NCBI RefSeq assembly: GCF_025351295.1
Contig: NZ_JANXWD010000012.1
Coordinates: forward strand, 17,688-81,687
Length of the DNA: 64,000 nt
Origin: Phenylobacterium sp.
GTDB lineage: Bacteria; Pseudomonadota; Alphaproteobacteria; Caulobacterales; Caulobacteraceae
Direction: 5' to 3'
Position 1 is the stretch's first letter. The number at the start of each line of letters is the position of its first letter. The position numbers and the translations under genes were made by a program. Of the stretch, positions 56,801 through 64,000 are shown piece by piece. The notes beneath the pieces are model-generated. The model made no database searches and was not told where the DNA came from. It worked only from the letters and a program-made list of their open reading frames with translations.

Positions 56801-58023
56801 CGATCGGCGGCGAGCGGGCGTTGTCAGGTCTGGTCCACACCGAAGGCACGATCGGCGGCACCCTCGCCGACCCGAAGGCCACCGGCCAGGTCTCGGTGGA
56901 GCGCGGCCGGTTCGACGACGGCGCCACCGGCCTGTCGCTGCGCGATGTGGCGGTGAAAGCCGCCTTCACCGAGGACTCGGTCAACGTCACGCAGGCGCAG
57001 GGCGTCGACGGCCACGGTGGGCAGGTCAGCGGCCAGGGGCGGATGAGCCTGGCGCGGGAGGGGGTGTCCAGCTTCCGCCTGGACCTGAAGGGCTTCCGGC
57101 TGATCGACAACGAGCACGCCGCCGCCTCGGCCTCGGGCCAGGCGGTCATCAACCGCGCCGCGGACGGCAAGGTGAAGCTGACCGGCGACCTTACCATCGA
57201 CCGCGCCGACGTGGCCGCCAACCCGCTGACCCCGACCGGCGTGGTGGCGATGGACGTGCGCGAAGTGCACCGCCCCGAGGACCTGCCGACCGCCTTCGCC
57301 GGGGCCTACAAGCGTGGCGACGGCTGGGCGCTGGACGTCAAGCTGAAGGCCCCGCGCCGGATCATGCTGCGGGGCCGGGGGCTGGACGTGGAGCTGTCGC
57401 TCGACGCCCACGTCGGCGGCACGACCACCGATCCGCAGCTGACCGGCACGGCGCGGGTGGTACGCGGCGACTACGACTTCGCCGGCAAGCGCTTCGAGTT
57501 CGACGACCGCAGCGTGGTCTACCTGGCCAGCCACGCGCAGAACATCCGCCTGCAGCTGGACGCCACGCGCGACGACCCGACGCTCACCGTCACCGTCAAG
57601 ATCCGCGGCACCGCGGAGAAACCGGAGATCACGCTGGCCTCGACGCCCAGCCTGCCGAACGACGAAATCCTGGCCAAGGTGCTGTTCGAGCGCTCGGCCT
57701 CGCAGCTGTCACCGGTGGAGGCCGCCCAGCTGGCCTCGGCCCTGTCGTCGCTGACCGGCGGCGGCGGCCTGGACGTGATCGGCAACCTGCGCAGCTTCGC
57801 CGGCCTCGACCGGCTGGCGTTCGGGGGCACCGACCAGTCGGGCGTCACGGTCTCCGGCGGCAAGTACTTGACCGAAAACGTCTACCTGGAGCTGACCGGC
57901 GGCGGCCGCGAAGGCCCGTCGGCCCAGGTCGAGTGGCGGATCCGCAAGAACCTCTCGATCCTGTCGCGCATCGCCGGCCAGGCGGGCAACCGCGTGGCGG
58001 TGCGTTGGCGGCGGGATTATTAG
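53821..58023 (+). CDS. tamB: Translocation and assembly module protein TamB
   Basis: 1400 aa from TTG 53821, which overlaps the tamA stop; ATG 53878 is the next alternative. An N-terminal signal anchor lies at about 40-60. A very long periplasmic beta-rich region follows, and the conserved C-terminal DUF490 domain (GDYDFAGKRFEFDD ... EKPEITLASTPSLPNDEILAKVLF). It spans the periplasm as a groove between inner membrane and TamA. Its stop overlaps the convergent phhA stop. Confidence 0.93.
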   Translation: MTDAGDIGPPGPPAEPSVEMETVATARKRAALPKAITAIAVTILVLLLGVVATTRYGVLIPQVRLMIEARTDGLKIGRLGKLKLEGLSGDIWRDFRVRRLTIRDERGVWLEAKNLHLSWRYAQLLRRRFEADLVEAQSVRVIRRPTLAAKTADRGLPVSFHIDKARARIELDPAFSYTRGVYDLALQLDVERAGGRSGKLSAKSVLHPGDHLDVDLVAGVTGPLRLVADAEEARGGALAGAVGLAADQPFKLDIRAGGTVSQGQFTASATSGALAPLMARGAWTPAGGQAGGRLLLTASALTRPYAERFGHDLTFGIAGRKAGDGVYALDAKVASDALSLHAWGAGDLGRRALAPGGMRLDAQAPLLSRLTGGPKLGAARVTGVVTGTSQAWRFAGSGAVADLDLGGYGLARISGPVEVARAKASYSLKATLAGAGGQGAGLAAAILGGAPLAVLDAERLDNGQLLLRRLEVTGRGLKVQASGGRSLLGAVNVKGSADVSNLAAAGTGAAGAANLVWAASQAKGTAPWTFSLDAKGDQFATGLAELDRLLGPKPRLQVQANWQDGRLAVAKGQLDGAALDASAAGVMEKTGALAFKSDWIATGPFRAGPVEITGKVKGSGGVTGTLAAPRLDLVADLDQVDVPRLPLKAARLSLTFQREADGSNGVIALTAASPYGPARARSAFRFPEGGVDLTELTVDAGGVKAAGSLSLRRNSPSAADLTLDIGAGALLDAGRVSGTAKVTDAAGGPRAALNLRAENVRAAGSTIAIRSARLTAEGPMAHLPFTAEAKGASGQGAWTIGGKGVLNEAAPGYLISFDGMGVLGGRDLHTAETATFRIGGPEQSARVRLVGSDGGRLDLDGVLRGEDADVHAKVAGMGLNLFDADFDGRIDATLAVQGRGSRLEGTLDARLANARGKGAPQAQGIDGTLKGRLAGDSLTLDVATTSAQGLKANASLVLPTESSAAPFRVAIARQRPMRGKFFADGEVRPLWELAIGGERALSGLVHTEGTIGGTLADPKATGQVSVERGRFDDGATGLSLRDVAVKAAFTEDSVNVTQAQGVDGHGGQVSGQGRMSLAREGVSSFRLDLKGFRLIDNEHAAASASGQAVINRAADGKVKLTGDLTIDRADVAANPLTPTGVVAMDVREVHRPEDLPTAFAGAYKRGDGWALDVKLKAPRRIMLRGRGLDVELSLDAHVGGTTTDPQLTGTARVVRGDYDFAGKRFEFDDRSVVYLASHAQNIRLQLDATRDDPTLTVTVKIRGTAEKPEITLASTPSLPNDEILAKVLFERSASQLSPVEAAQLASALSSLTGGGGLDVIGNLRSFAGLDRLAFGGTDQSGVTVSGGKYLTENVYLELTGGGREGPSAQVEWRIRKNLSILSRIAGQAGNRVAVRWRRDY

Positions 58024-58892
58024 GCGCCAGCCCGCCCGCCGTTCCGCGCGTAGGCCTGGGCGCCGGGGGTGATGAGGCGGTCGGTGGGCAGGACGGCGTC
58101 GATGGGGAGGTCGCGGGCGTCTTCCAGCCAGGCGTAGAGGCCGCCGAAGTCGCTGAGGGTGGCGTCGACCAGGGCCTGCAGCGAGGGGACCACGAAATAG
58201 ACCTGCTGGAAGTCGTCGATCCGGTAGGGGGTGCGCATCACCCGCGCCAGGTCGAAGCCCAGGCGGTTGGGCGAGGGGTCGTCCAGGGCGAAGATCGACT
58301 CGGCGTGGCTGGAGACGATGCCGGCGCCGTAGATTCTCAGGCCCGCCGGCGTCTGCAGCAGGCCGAACTCCACCGTGTACCAGTAGAGCCGGGCCAGGTT
58401 GTGCAGCTGGCCCAGGCCCAGCGCCCGCAGGCCGCCTTCGCCATAGGCCTGCATGTAGTCGGCGAAGGCGGGGTCGGTCAGCATCGGCACATGGCCGAAC
58501 ACGTCGTGGAAGACGTCGGGCTCCTGGAGATAGTCCAGCTGGTCGGCGCGGCGGATGAACTGGCCGGCCGGGAAGCGGCGGTTGGCCAGGTGGTCGAAGA
58601 AGACGGCGTCGGGCACCAGGCCGGGCACGGCCACCACGGTCCAGCCGGTCAGCCGCTTCAGTCCCTCGTTGATGCGCGCGAACACAGGGATGCCGGCGCG
58701 GTGCAGGTCCAGGGCGTCGAGGCCCTTCAGGAACGGATCGCAGGCGCGGCCGGGCAGCAGCTTCGTCTGCCGCTCATAAAGCGTGATCCAGACCTGGTGC
58801 TCGGCGGCGGTGTAGCCGGCCCACCCCTGGTCGATGGTCCAGTCCGCCCGCGTCTGGGGCGGGGCCTTCCGTTCGATGGGGTCTGCGCTCAT
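58020..58892 (-). CDS. phhA: Phenylalanine 4-monooxygenase
   Basis: 290 aa from ATG 58892. It is a bacterial monomeric-type aromatic amino-acid hydroxylase that converts phenylalanine to tyrosine with tetrahydropterin and O2. The iron ligands are H129 and H134 (FHDVFGHVP) and E175 (YWYTVEFGLL). Full catalytic core, no regulatory ACT domain. It ends 4 bp inside the tamB end, convergent, so it has its own promoter in the 58893-59066 gap. Confidence 0.95.
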   Translation of the reverse strand: MSADPIERKAPPQTRADWTIDQGWAGYTAAEHQVWITLYERQTKLLPGRACDPFLKGLDALDLHRAGIPVFARINEGLKRLTGWTVVAVPGLVPDAVFFDHLANRRFPAGQFIRRADQLDYLQEPDVFHDVFGHVPMLTDPAFADYMQAYGEGGLRALGLGQLHNLARLYWYTVEFGLLQTPAGLRIYGAGIVSSHAESIFALDDPSPNRLGFDLARVMRTPYRIDDFQQVYFVVPSLQALVDATLSDFGGLYAWLEDARDLPIDAVLPTDRLITPGAQAYARNGGRAGA

Positions 58893-59066
58893 GGCCGCAG
58901 AATGGCGGCTTTCGCGCGAAAGTTCCGTCCGGACTTCACCGGATTTGCACCGTTCGGCGGCAAGTTCGTGCGCCGGAGGCCGCCAGGACGCGACAAAACG
59001 GGTGGCCTGCGCGGTGGGCCTTGTTCCCGCTAGGTTCCGCACCTAGGTTGATCGGAGAGGTGCGTC

Positions 59067-61865
59067 TTGGGGGGCGCTATGTGGCGTTTGGTGTGGGCCT
59101 TTGCGGCGCTGGCGATGCTGGTCGGCCTGTCAGGGCCGACGCGCGCCCGTGCCCAGGCGGGCCCGGAGATCCATCAGGGCCGGCTGGCCAGCGGCCTGCG
59201 CTATGCGGTGGTCTCGAGCGCCACGCGCAAGGGCGCCCTGTCGGTGCGGCTGGGGATCGACGTCGGGGCCTATGAGGAGGCCGACGGCGAACGCGGCCTG
59301 GCCCATTTCGTCGAGCACATGGCCTTCAACGGCACCCGGAATTTCGCCGAGAACGCCCTGACCGGGACCTTCGCGCGGATGGGCGTGGGCTTCGGCCGTG
59401 ACCAGAACGCCTACACCAGCCTGACCGCCACCACCTTCCACCTGGACCTGCCCACCTCCGAGCCGGCGCAGGTGGACGCCGCCTTCCTCTGGCTCAGCGA
59501 CGTGGCCGAGGGAATGCTGTTCCAGCCGGCGGCGGTGGACCGCGAGCGCGGCGTGGTGCTGTCGGAACGCGAGGCGCGCAGCGACGCCGGCGATGAGTGG
59601 CGCGCGGCCGTCGACGCCTTCACCTATCGCGGCCTGCGCTCGAACGTCCGCGATCCGGCCGGCTCGGTGGAAATCGTCCGCCAGGCCACGCCGGCCCAGC
59701 TACGGGCCTTCTACGACCGCTGGTATCGCCCCGAACATGCGGTGGTGGTGGTGGTCGGCGACGCCCCGGCCGAGGTGCTCGAGGCCCGGGTGAAGGTCGC
59801 CTTCTCCGGCTGGACGGGCCGGGGCCCCGCCGGGGTGAGGGCGCCGCGGCTGCCGCCGCAGGGGGCGCGGGCCGCCGACTATTTCGTACGCATCGATCCG
59901 CATGCGCCGCTGGGCGCCAGCGTCTGCCGGATCCACGCGCCGGCGCAAACGGCCGCGGCTGAGGCGGCGCTGCGCCAGTCGACGCTTTCCGAGCTCTGGG
60001 ACGCGGTGCTGGAACAGCGGCTGAAGCCCCTGGCCGACCGGCCGTCGCCGGCGATCCTGCAGACCCGGGTCTATGGCGATGTCGCGCCCGACGCCGCCAC
60101 CGAATGCGTCGGCCTGGTCCCGGCCAAGGGGCGGACGGAGGAGGCCCTGTCGCTGGTGGGCGCGGAGCTGCGCCGCTTCGAGCGGGACGGGCCCAGCGAC
60201 GCCGAGCTGGAAGGCGCCATCGAAGAGACCCGCGCGGGCCTGCGCGGCGGCATCGCCGACGACGTCACTCAGGCCGACAACGACCGCGCCGACGCGCTGA
60301 TGTACGCGATGCTGGACGGCAAGCCGCTGCTGCACGGCCGCGAGGCGATGCGCGCGTTCAACCAGGTCGTCGCCGACCTCGCGCCGCAGGACCTGCTGGC
60401 CGCCTTCCGCGCCGACTGGTCGGGCTGGGGCCCGCTGGTGCGGGTGACCTCGCCTGATCCCCTGGTCGAGGCGCCGATCCGGGCCGCCTGGACCCGCGAT
60501 CCGGCGCCTGCGACCCCGGTCGCCGCCGCCGACCTCGAATGGCCCTACAAGACCTTCGGCCGGCCGGGCCGGGTCGTGAAGCGCGAGGTGGTGGCCGATC
60601 CCGGCTTCATCCGCCTGACTTTTTCCAATGGCGTGGTGCTGAACTTCAAGCCGACCGCCTTCGAGGGCGGCCATGTGCTGGTCAAGGTGCGCTTCGGCGC
60701 CGGGCGCAGTGAAATCCCCGCCGCCGACTACCAGCTGGCCCTCCTGGCCTCGACCTATTTCAAGGCTGGCGGCCTCGGCCGCATGTCGCTGGCCGAGCTG
60801 CAGGGCCTGACGCGAGGCGCCGCCTGGGATGTCGACCTGGATGTCGGCGACCACGCCTTCGAACTGGGCGGGGAGGCCTATGCCTCGGGGCTGGAGGCAC
60901 AGCTCCACATCCTGGCGGCCTATCTCACCGATCCGGGCTTCCGGCCCAGCGTCGACGCGCTGATCCCCAACAATGTCGAGGCCACGTTCCAGAAGCTGCG
61001 CAGCGATCCCTCCGACGTCATGGGCCAGGCCCTGACCCAGGCGATCACACCGGGCGCGCCGATCAACCGCCTGCCGCTGGCCACGGCCAGCGCCGCCCGC
61101 AGCGCCGACTTCGCGCGGATCCTGAGGCCGGCGATCACCGGCGCGCCGCTGCAGGTCAGTCTGGTGGGCGACGTCAGCGAGGCCGCCGCGATCGAGGCCA
61201 TGAGCCGGACCCTGGCCGCCCTGCCGCCGCGCCGCTCTGCGCCGCGCACCCGGCCGGACACCTGGTTCATGCGCTTCCCGCCGGACGCGCCGCAGCCGAT
61301 CCGGGTCACCCACGACGGGGCGCGCGACAAGGCGATGGCGGGCCTGTTCTGGCCGCTGTTCGTACCCGGCGCCCAGACCCGGCGGGATGAGTATGCGCTG
61401 TTCCTGCTGGGGTCGGTGCTGGAGGACCAGCTGGTGGCCCAGGTGCGCGAGCGGCTGGGCAAGAGCTATTCCCCGGAGGCCGGCGCCTATCTGCGCGACG
61501 CCTCTGACCAGGGCTATCTCTGGGCCCAGGTGGAATCGACGCCCGCCGACCTGGCCGTGGTCGAGGCCGAGGCGCGGGCGGTGGCCAGGCGACTGCAGGC
61601 GGGCAACATCTCCGCCGCCGACCTGGAGGCCGCGCGCCGGCCGATCCTGGCCCACATGGACGCCGAACAGTCCGGCAACGCGTGGTGGCTGGAGACCCTC
61701 AACGCGGCCGACGACCCTGCGGAACTGGAGGAATACGTCCACGGGCGGTCCTGGACGGCGGCGGTGACCCTGGACGACGTGCGCCGCGCCGCCGCCGACT
61801 GGCTGAAGGCCCCGCCGATCGCCGTCCTGGTGACGCCTGCGCCGCGCCAGGAGCCCACCTCATGA
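59067..61865 (+). CDS. M16-family zinc metalloprotease (insulinase type)
   Basis: 932 aa from TTG 59067, with GGAGAGG 6 bases upstream; ATG 59079 is the alternative. A signal peptide ends ARAQA at about residue 31. The N-terminal half has the inverzincin motif H80-F-V-E-H84 and a downstream metal Glu (DRERGVVLSEREAR). The second half is an inactive M16 domain, as in pitrilysin-type fused clamshell peptidases. It is periplasmic and should degrade or process peptides. It overlaps the TPR gene by 4 bp. Confidence 0.92.
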   Translation: MGGAMWRLVWAFAALAMLVGLSGPTRARAQAGPEIHQGRLASGLRYAVVSSATRKGALSVRLGIDVGAYEEADGERGLAHFVEHMAFNGTRNFAENALTGTFARMGVGFGRDQNAYTSLTATTFHLDLPTSEPAQVDAAFLWLSDVAEGMLFQPAAVDRERGVVLSEREARSDAGDEWRAAVDAFTYRGLRSNVRDPAGSVEIVRQATPAQLRAFYDRWYRPEHAVVVVVGDAPAEVLEARVKVAFSGWTGRGPAGVRAPRLPPQGARAADYFVRIDPHAPLGASVCRIHAPAQTAAAEAALRQSTLSELWDAVLEQRLKPLADRPSPAILQTRVYGDVAPDAATECVGLVPAKGRTEEALSLVGAELRRFERDGPSDAELEGAIEETRAGLRGGIADDVTQADNDRADALMYAMLDGKPLLHGREAMRAFNQVVADLAPQDLLAAFRADWSGWGPLVRVTSPDPLVEAPIRAAWTRDPAPATPVAAADLEWPYKTFGRPGRVVKREVVADPGFIRLTFSNGVVLNFKPTAFEGGHVLVKVRFGAGRSEIPAADYQLALLASTYFKAGGLGRMSLAELQGLTRGAAWDVDLDVGDHAFELGGEAYASGLEAQLHILAAYLTDPGFRPSVDALIPNNVEATFQKLRSDPSDVMGQALTQAITPGAPINRLPLATASAARSADFARILRPAITGAPLQVSLVGDVSEAAAIEAMSRTLAALPPRRSAPRTRPDTWFMRFPPDAPQPIRVTHDGARDKAMAGLFWPLFVPGAQTRRDEYALFLLGSVLEDQLVAQVRERLGKSYSPEAGAYLRDASDQGYLWAQVESTPADLAVVEAEARAVARRLQAGNISAADLEAARRPILAHMDAEQSGNAWWLETLNAADDPAELEEYVHGRSWTAAVTLDDVRRAAADWLKAPPIAVLVTPAPRQEPTS

Positions 61866-63886
61866 GCCGGCGCACAGGTGGCGGCTGGGCCGCCGCGGTC
61901 CTGGCCCTGTTCGTCGCCGGTGCGGCCACGGCGCGGGAGCTGGACGCCGTCGAACTCTGCACGCGCGGCAAGTCGGGCGCCGAGACGCTGGCCGCCTGCG
62001 ACCGGGCCCTGGCCGACGACGCCCTGGCCCCGGCCCGGCGCAAGGCCGCGCGGATGTACCGGGTGCTGGTCCTGGAGGGCCTCCACCGGATGCCCGAGGC
62101 GCTGGAAGAGGCGGCCCGCCTGGTCAAGGAACGGCCGGACGACGTCGACGCGCTGATCGTCCACGGCCAGGTGCTGGTCGACATGAAGCGGTCGGACGAG
62201 GCGGGACCGGACTTCGACGCTGCCCTGAAGCTCAGGCCTTCCGACCGCTACGCCCTAAGCAATCGCGCGGACCTGCGGGCGGGGCGAGGCGACTATGCGG
62301 GGGCCATTTCCGACCTCGACCTGGCGCTCGCGGCGGGCTCCGACGACCCGACGCTGTACCTGCACCGGGCGATGGCCCACACGGCCCTGAGCCACTACCC
62401 GGCCGCCCTCGCCGACATCGAGGCGGCGCGCAAGCTGGGGCCGCTGACCCCGCTCGGTCTGCGGATGCGGGCCGACAGCCTGCGGTTCGTGCGGCGCGAC
62501 GCCGAGGCGGTCGATGCCTATGGCGAGGCGCTGCGTCAGGCGCCTGGCGACGCCGACCTGCTGATCGGCCGCGCCATCAGCCTGCGCGCACTGGGGCGGG
62601 TGGATGCCGGGCTCAAGGACGCGGTCGCCGCCGAGACGGCCGACCCTGACAACCGGTTGGCGGCTTCGATCCGCGCCGACCTGGAAATGGACCTTGGCCG
62701 GTACGACGCGGCGGCGGTGAGCTACAAGGCGCTGCTGTCGCGCCACCCGGACGACCAGCCGGCCGCCACCGGCCTGGGCAAGGCGCTGCGCGCCGCCGGG
62801 CGGCCGGCCGAAGCGATGACCGCGCTGGACGCGGCGATCAAGGCGCACCCGGACGACTCCTCGGCCTACTATGCGCGTGGCGAGGCGAAGCGCGACGCGG
62901 ACGACCCGAAGGGCGCCCTGGCCGATTTCGACGCCGTGCTGGCCCGCGCGCCGGCCTTCAAGGAGGCCCACTACGAGCGCGGCTGGGTGCTGTCCGACCT
63001 GGAGGACCATGACGCCGCCCTGGAATCGTTCAAGCGGGCCCTCGCGCTCGACGCCAGGTTCGCCGATGCCCTGGCTGGCGAGGGCTGGGAGCTGATCGAA
63101 CTCAAGCGCGAGGACGAGGGGTTCAAGGCCTATGCGGCGGCCCTGGCGATCGATCCGAAGAACGCCGAGGCCCTCACCGGGCGCGGCTTCGCCTATGGCG
63201 AGAAGGGGGATTTCGCCAAGGCCGAGGCGGACTATCGCGCCGCCCTGGCGGTCTCGCCGCGCGACGTCAATGTCTGGGTGCAGCTGGGCTACATACTCGA
63301 GGCGCGGGACGACACCGGCGGCGCCCGGCGGGCCCTGGACGAAGCGCTCAAGCTCAATCCCAAACGCGTCGACGCCCTGATCGCGCGCGGGCGCCTGCAG
63401 GGCGACGCCGGCAAGGACGCCGCCGCGCTGCGCGACTTCGAGGCCGCCCTGGCGATCCAGCCGAAGTCCGTGCCGGCGCTCTACAACCGCGGCGAACTGC
63501 ACTTCAACGCCGGGCGCCTGCCGCAGGCGGAGATCGACCTCAACGCCGCCGCGGCCCTGTCGCCGCGCGACGAGGACCTGCTCTACCTGCGCTCAAGGGT
63601 CTACCTCGCCCAGGGCCGATCGGACCGCGCGCTGCGCGACCTCGCCGCGGTGCTGAAGGCGAACCCGGAGAACGCCGGCGCCATTATCCAGAAGGGCTAT
63701 ATCTACAACCAGCTCGGCGACCACCTGTCGGCGGTGGAGGCCCTGGACGCGGGTATCGCGCTCGCCCCCGAGGCCGCCCACGCCTGGATGTGGCGCGCGC
63801 AGTCCAAGGCCGCACTCGGCGACAAGGCCGGCGCGGAGCGCGACCTCAAACAGGCGCGGAAGCTGGATCCGAAGGTCGAGCGCTAG
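61862..63886 (+). CDS. Secreted tetratricopeptide-repeat protein
   Basis: 674 aa with a signal peptide (about 1-24, ATA-RE). It consists almost wholly of about 17 TPR units (for example PDDSSAYYARGEAKRDADDPKGALADFDAVL, reported here only as a repeat type at about 345-380), with no enzyme motif. It is translationally coupled to the M16 protease by an ATGA overlap, so it may be a periplasmic scaffold or substrate adaptor for it. The function is otherwise unknown. Confidence 0.85.
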   Translation: MSRRTGGGWAAAVLALFVAGAATARELDAVELCTRGKSGAETLAACDRALADDALAPARRKAARMYRVLVLEGLHRMPEALEEAARLVKERPDDVDALIVHGQVLVDMKRSDEAGPDFDAALKLRPSDRYALSNRADLRAGRGDYAGAISDLDLALAAGSDDPTLYLHRAMAHTALSHYPAALADIEAARKLGPLTPLGLRMRADSLRFVRRDAEAVDAYGEALRQAPGDADLLIGRAISLRALGRVDAGLKDAVAAETADPDNRLAASIRADLEMDLGRYDAAAVSYKALLSRHPDDQPAATGLGKALRAAGRPAEAMTALDAAIKAHPDDSSAYYARGEAKRDADDPKGALADFDAVLARAPAFKEAHYERGWVLSDLEDHDAALESFKRALALDARFADALAGEGWELIELKREDEGFKAYAAALAIDPKNAEALTGRGFAYGEKGDFAKAEADYRAALAVSPRDVNVWVQLGYILEARDDTGGARRALDEALKLNPKRVDALIARGRLQGDAGKDAAALRDFEAALAIQPKSVPALYNRGELHFNAGRLPQAEIDLNAAAALSPRDEDLLYLRSRVYLAQGRSDRALRDLAAVLKANPENAGAIIQKGYIYNQLGDHLSAVEALDAGIALAPEAAHAWMWRAQSKAALGDKAGAERDLKQARKLDPKVER

Positions 63887-63913
63887 ATTTTGGATGGCGC
63901 ATCCCGCCGCCGC

Positions 63914-63965
63914 TAGAGCGTTTCTGGTTCAAGTGGAGTCACTTGAACCAGATAAAAAGGCTCTA
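63914..63965. repeat. Nested palindrome, possible terminator and dispersed repeat
   Basis: An 11-bp stem (CTGGTTCAAGT, 63924-63934 with 63941-63951) is nested inside TAGAGC/GCTCTA (63914-63919 with 63960-63965). An ATAAAAAGG tract follows the inner stem. It resembles a common alphaproteobacterial intergenic repeat and could end the TPR transcript. The last 35 bases of the window repeat part of the outer motif (AATTAGAGCGC). Confidence 0.7.
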
Positions 63966-64000
63966 ACTCTTTGAATTAGAGCGCGTCGGGCGGCGAAACC

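Overview
The window is very GC-rich, densely packed chromosomal DNA with many 1-7 bp gene overlaps and frequent GTG/TTG starts. The gene families and style (CcmFGHI block, PhoR/PhoB/Pst block, TamA-TamB pair, short palindromic intergenic repeats) suggest an alphaproteobacterium, most likely Caulobacterales and Phenylobacterium-like. That placement is inference; there is no rRNA or other marker gene. No tRNA, rRNA, CRISPR array or complete IS element was seen.

Layout. 1-8339 (minus): a two-partner secretion operon, tpsB then tpsA, followed by a secreted TPR/CHAT protein cut by the window edge. 8538-17776 (plus): a four-gene envelope electron-transfer operon with a pentaheme cytochrome, a lipoprotein with two GlcG/HbpS-like domains, an outer-membrane beta-barrel, and a decaheme cytochrome fused to LVIVD beta-propeller repeats. 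17910-23791 (minus): acetolactate synthase-like enzyme, aldehyde dehydrogenase, CpdA-like phosphoesterase and CHASE2 nucleotide cyclase in one direction, with glutamate dehydrogenase diverging at 23969. 25444-26072: a Phd/PIN toxin-antitoxin pair. 26082-31314 (minus): a second redox operon with a FAD/cNMP-binding/4Fe-4S oxidoreductase, a b-type membrane protein, and an FHA-TM-decaheme protein. 31457-35651 (plus): ccmF-ccmG-ccmH-ccmI for cytochrome c maturation.

35655-48138 is the phosphate block: phoR, a phoU-like gene, phoB, an LpxH-like phosphoesterase, a phosphate-selective porin divergent from pstS, then HicAB and a serine hydrolase interposed before pstC-pstA-pstB-phoU. Direct repeats with 11-bp period (Pho boxes) lie before the LpxH-like gene, pstS and pstC. 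48251-51831 (minus) is the conserved ATP-grasp / alpha-E / transglutaminase trio. 52037-58023 is tamA-tamB, followed by convergent phhA. 59067-63886 is an M16 metalloprotease overlapping a TPR protein.

The most unusual content is the redox inventory. Two decaheme proteins of different architecture, a pentaheme protein and an outer-membrane barrel sit within 23 kb. A nucleotide cyclase, a putative cyclic-nucleotide phosphodiesterase and a redox enzyme with two cNMP-binding domains lie among them, and a cytochrome-c maturation operon follows. A working model is an envelope-spanning electron pathway tuned by cyclic nucleotides. Each family assignment rests on visible motifs; the joint pathway is inference.
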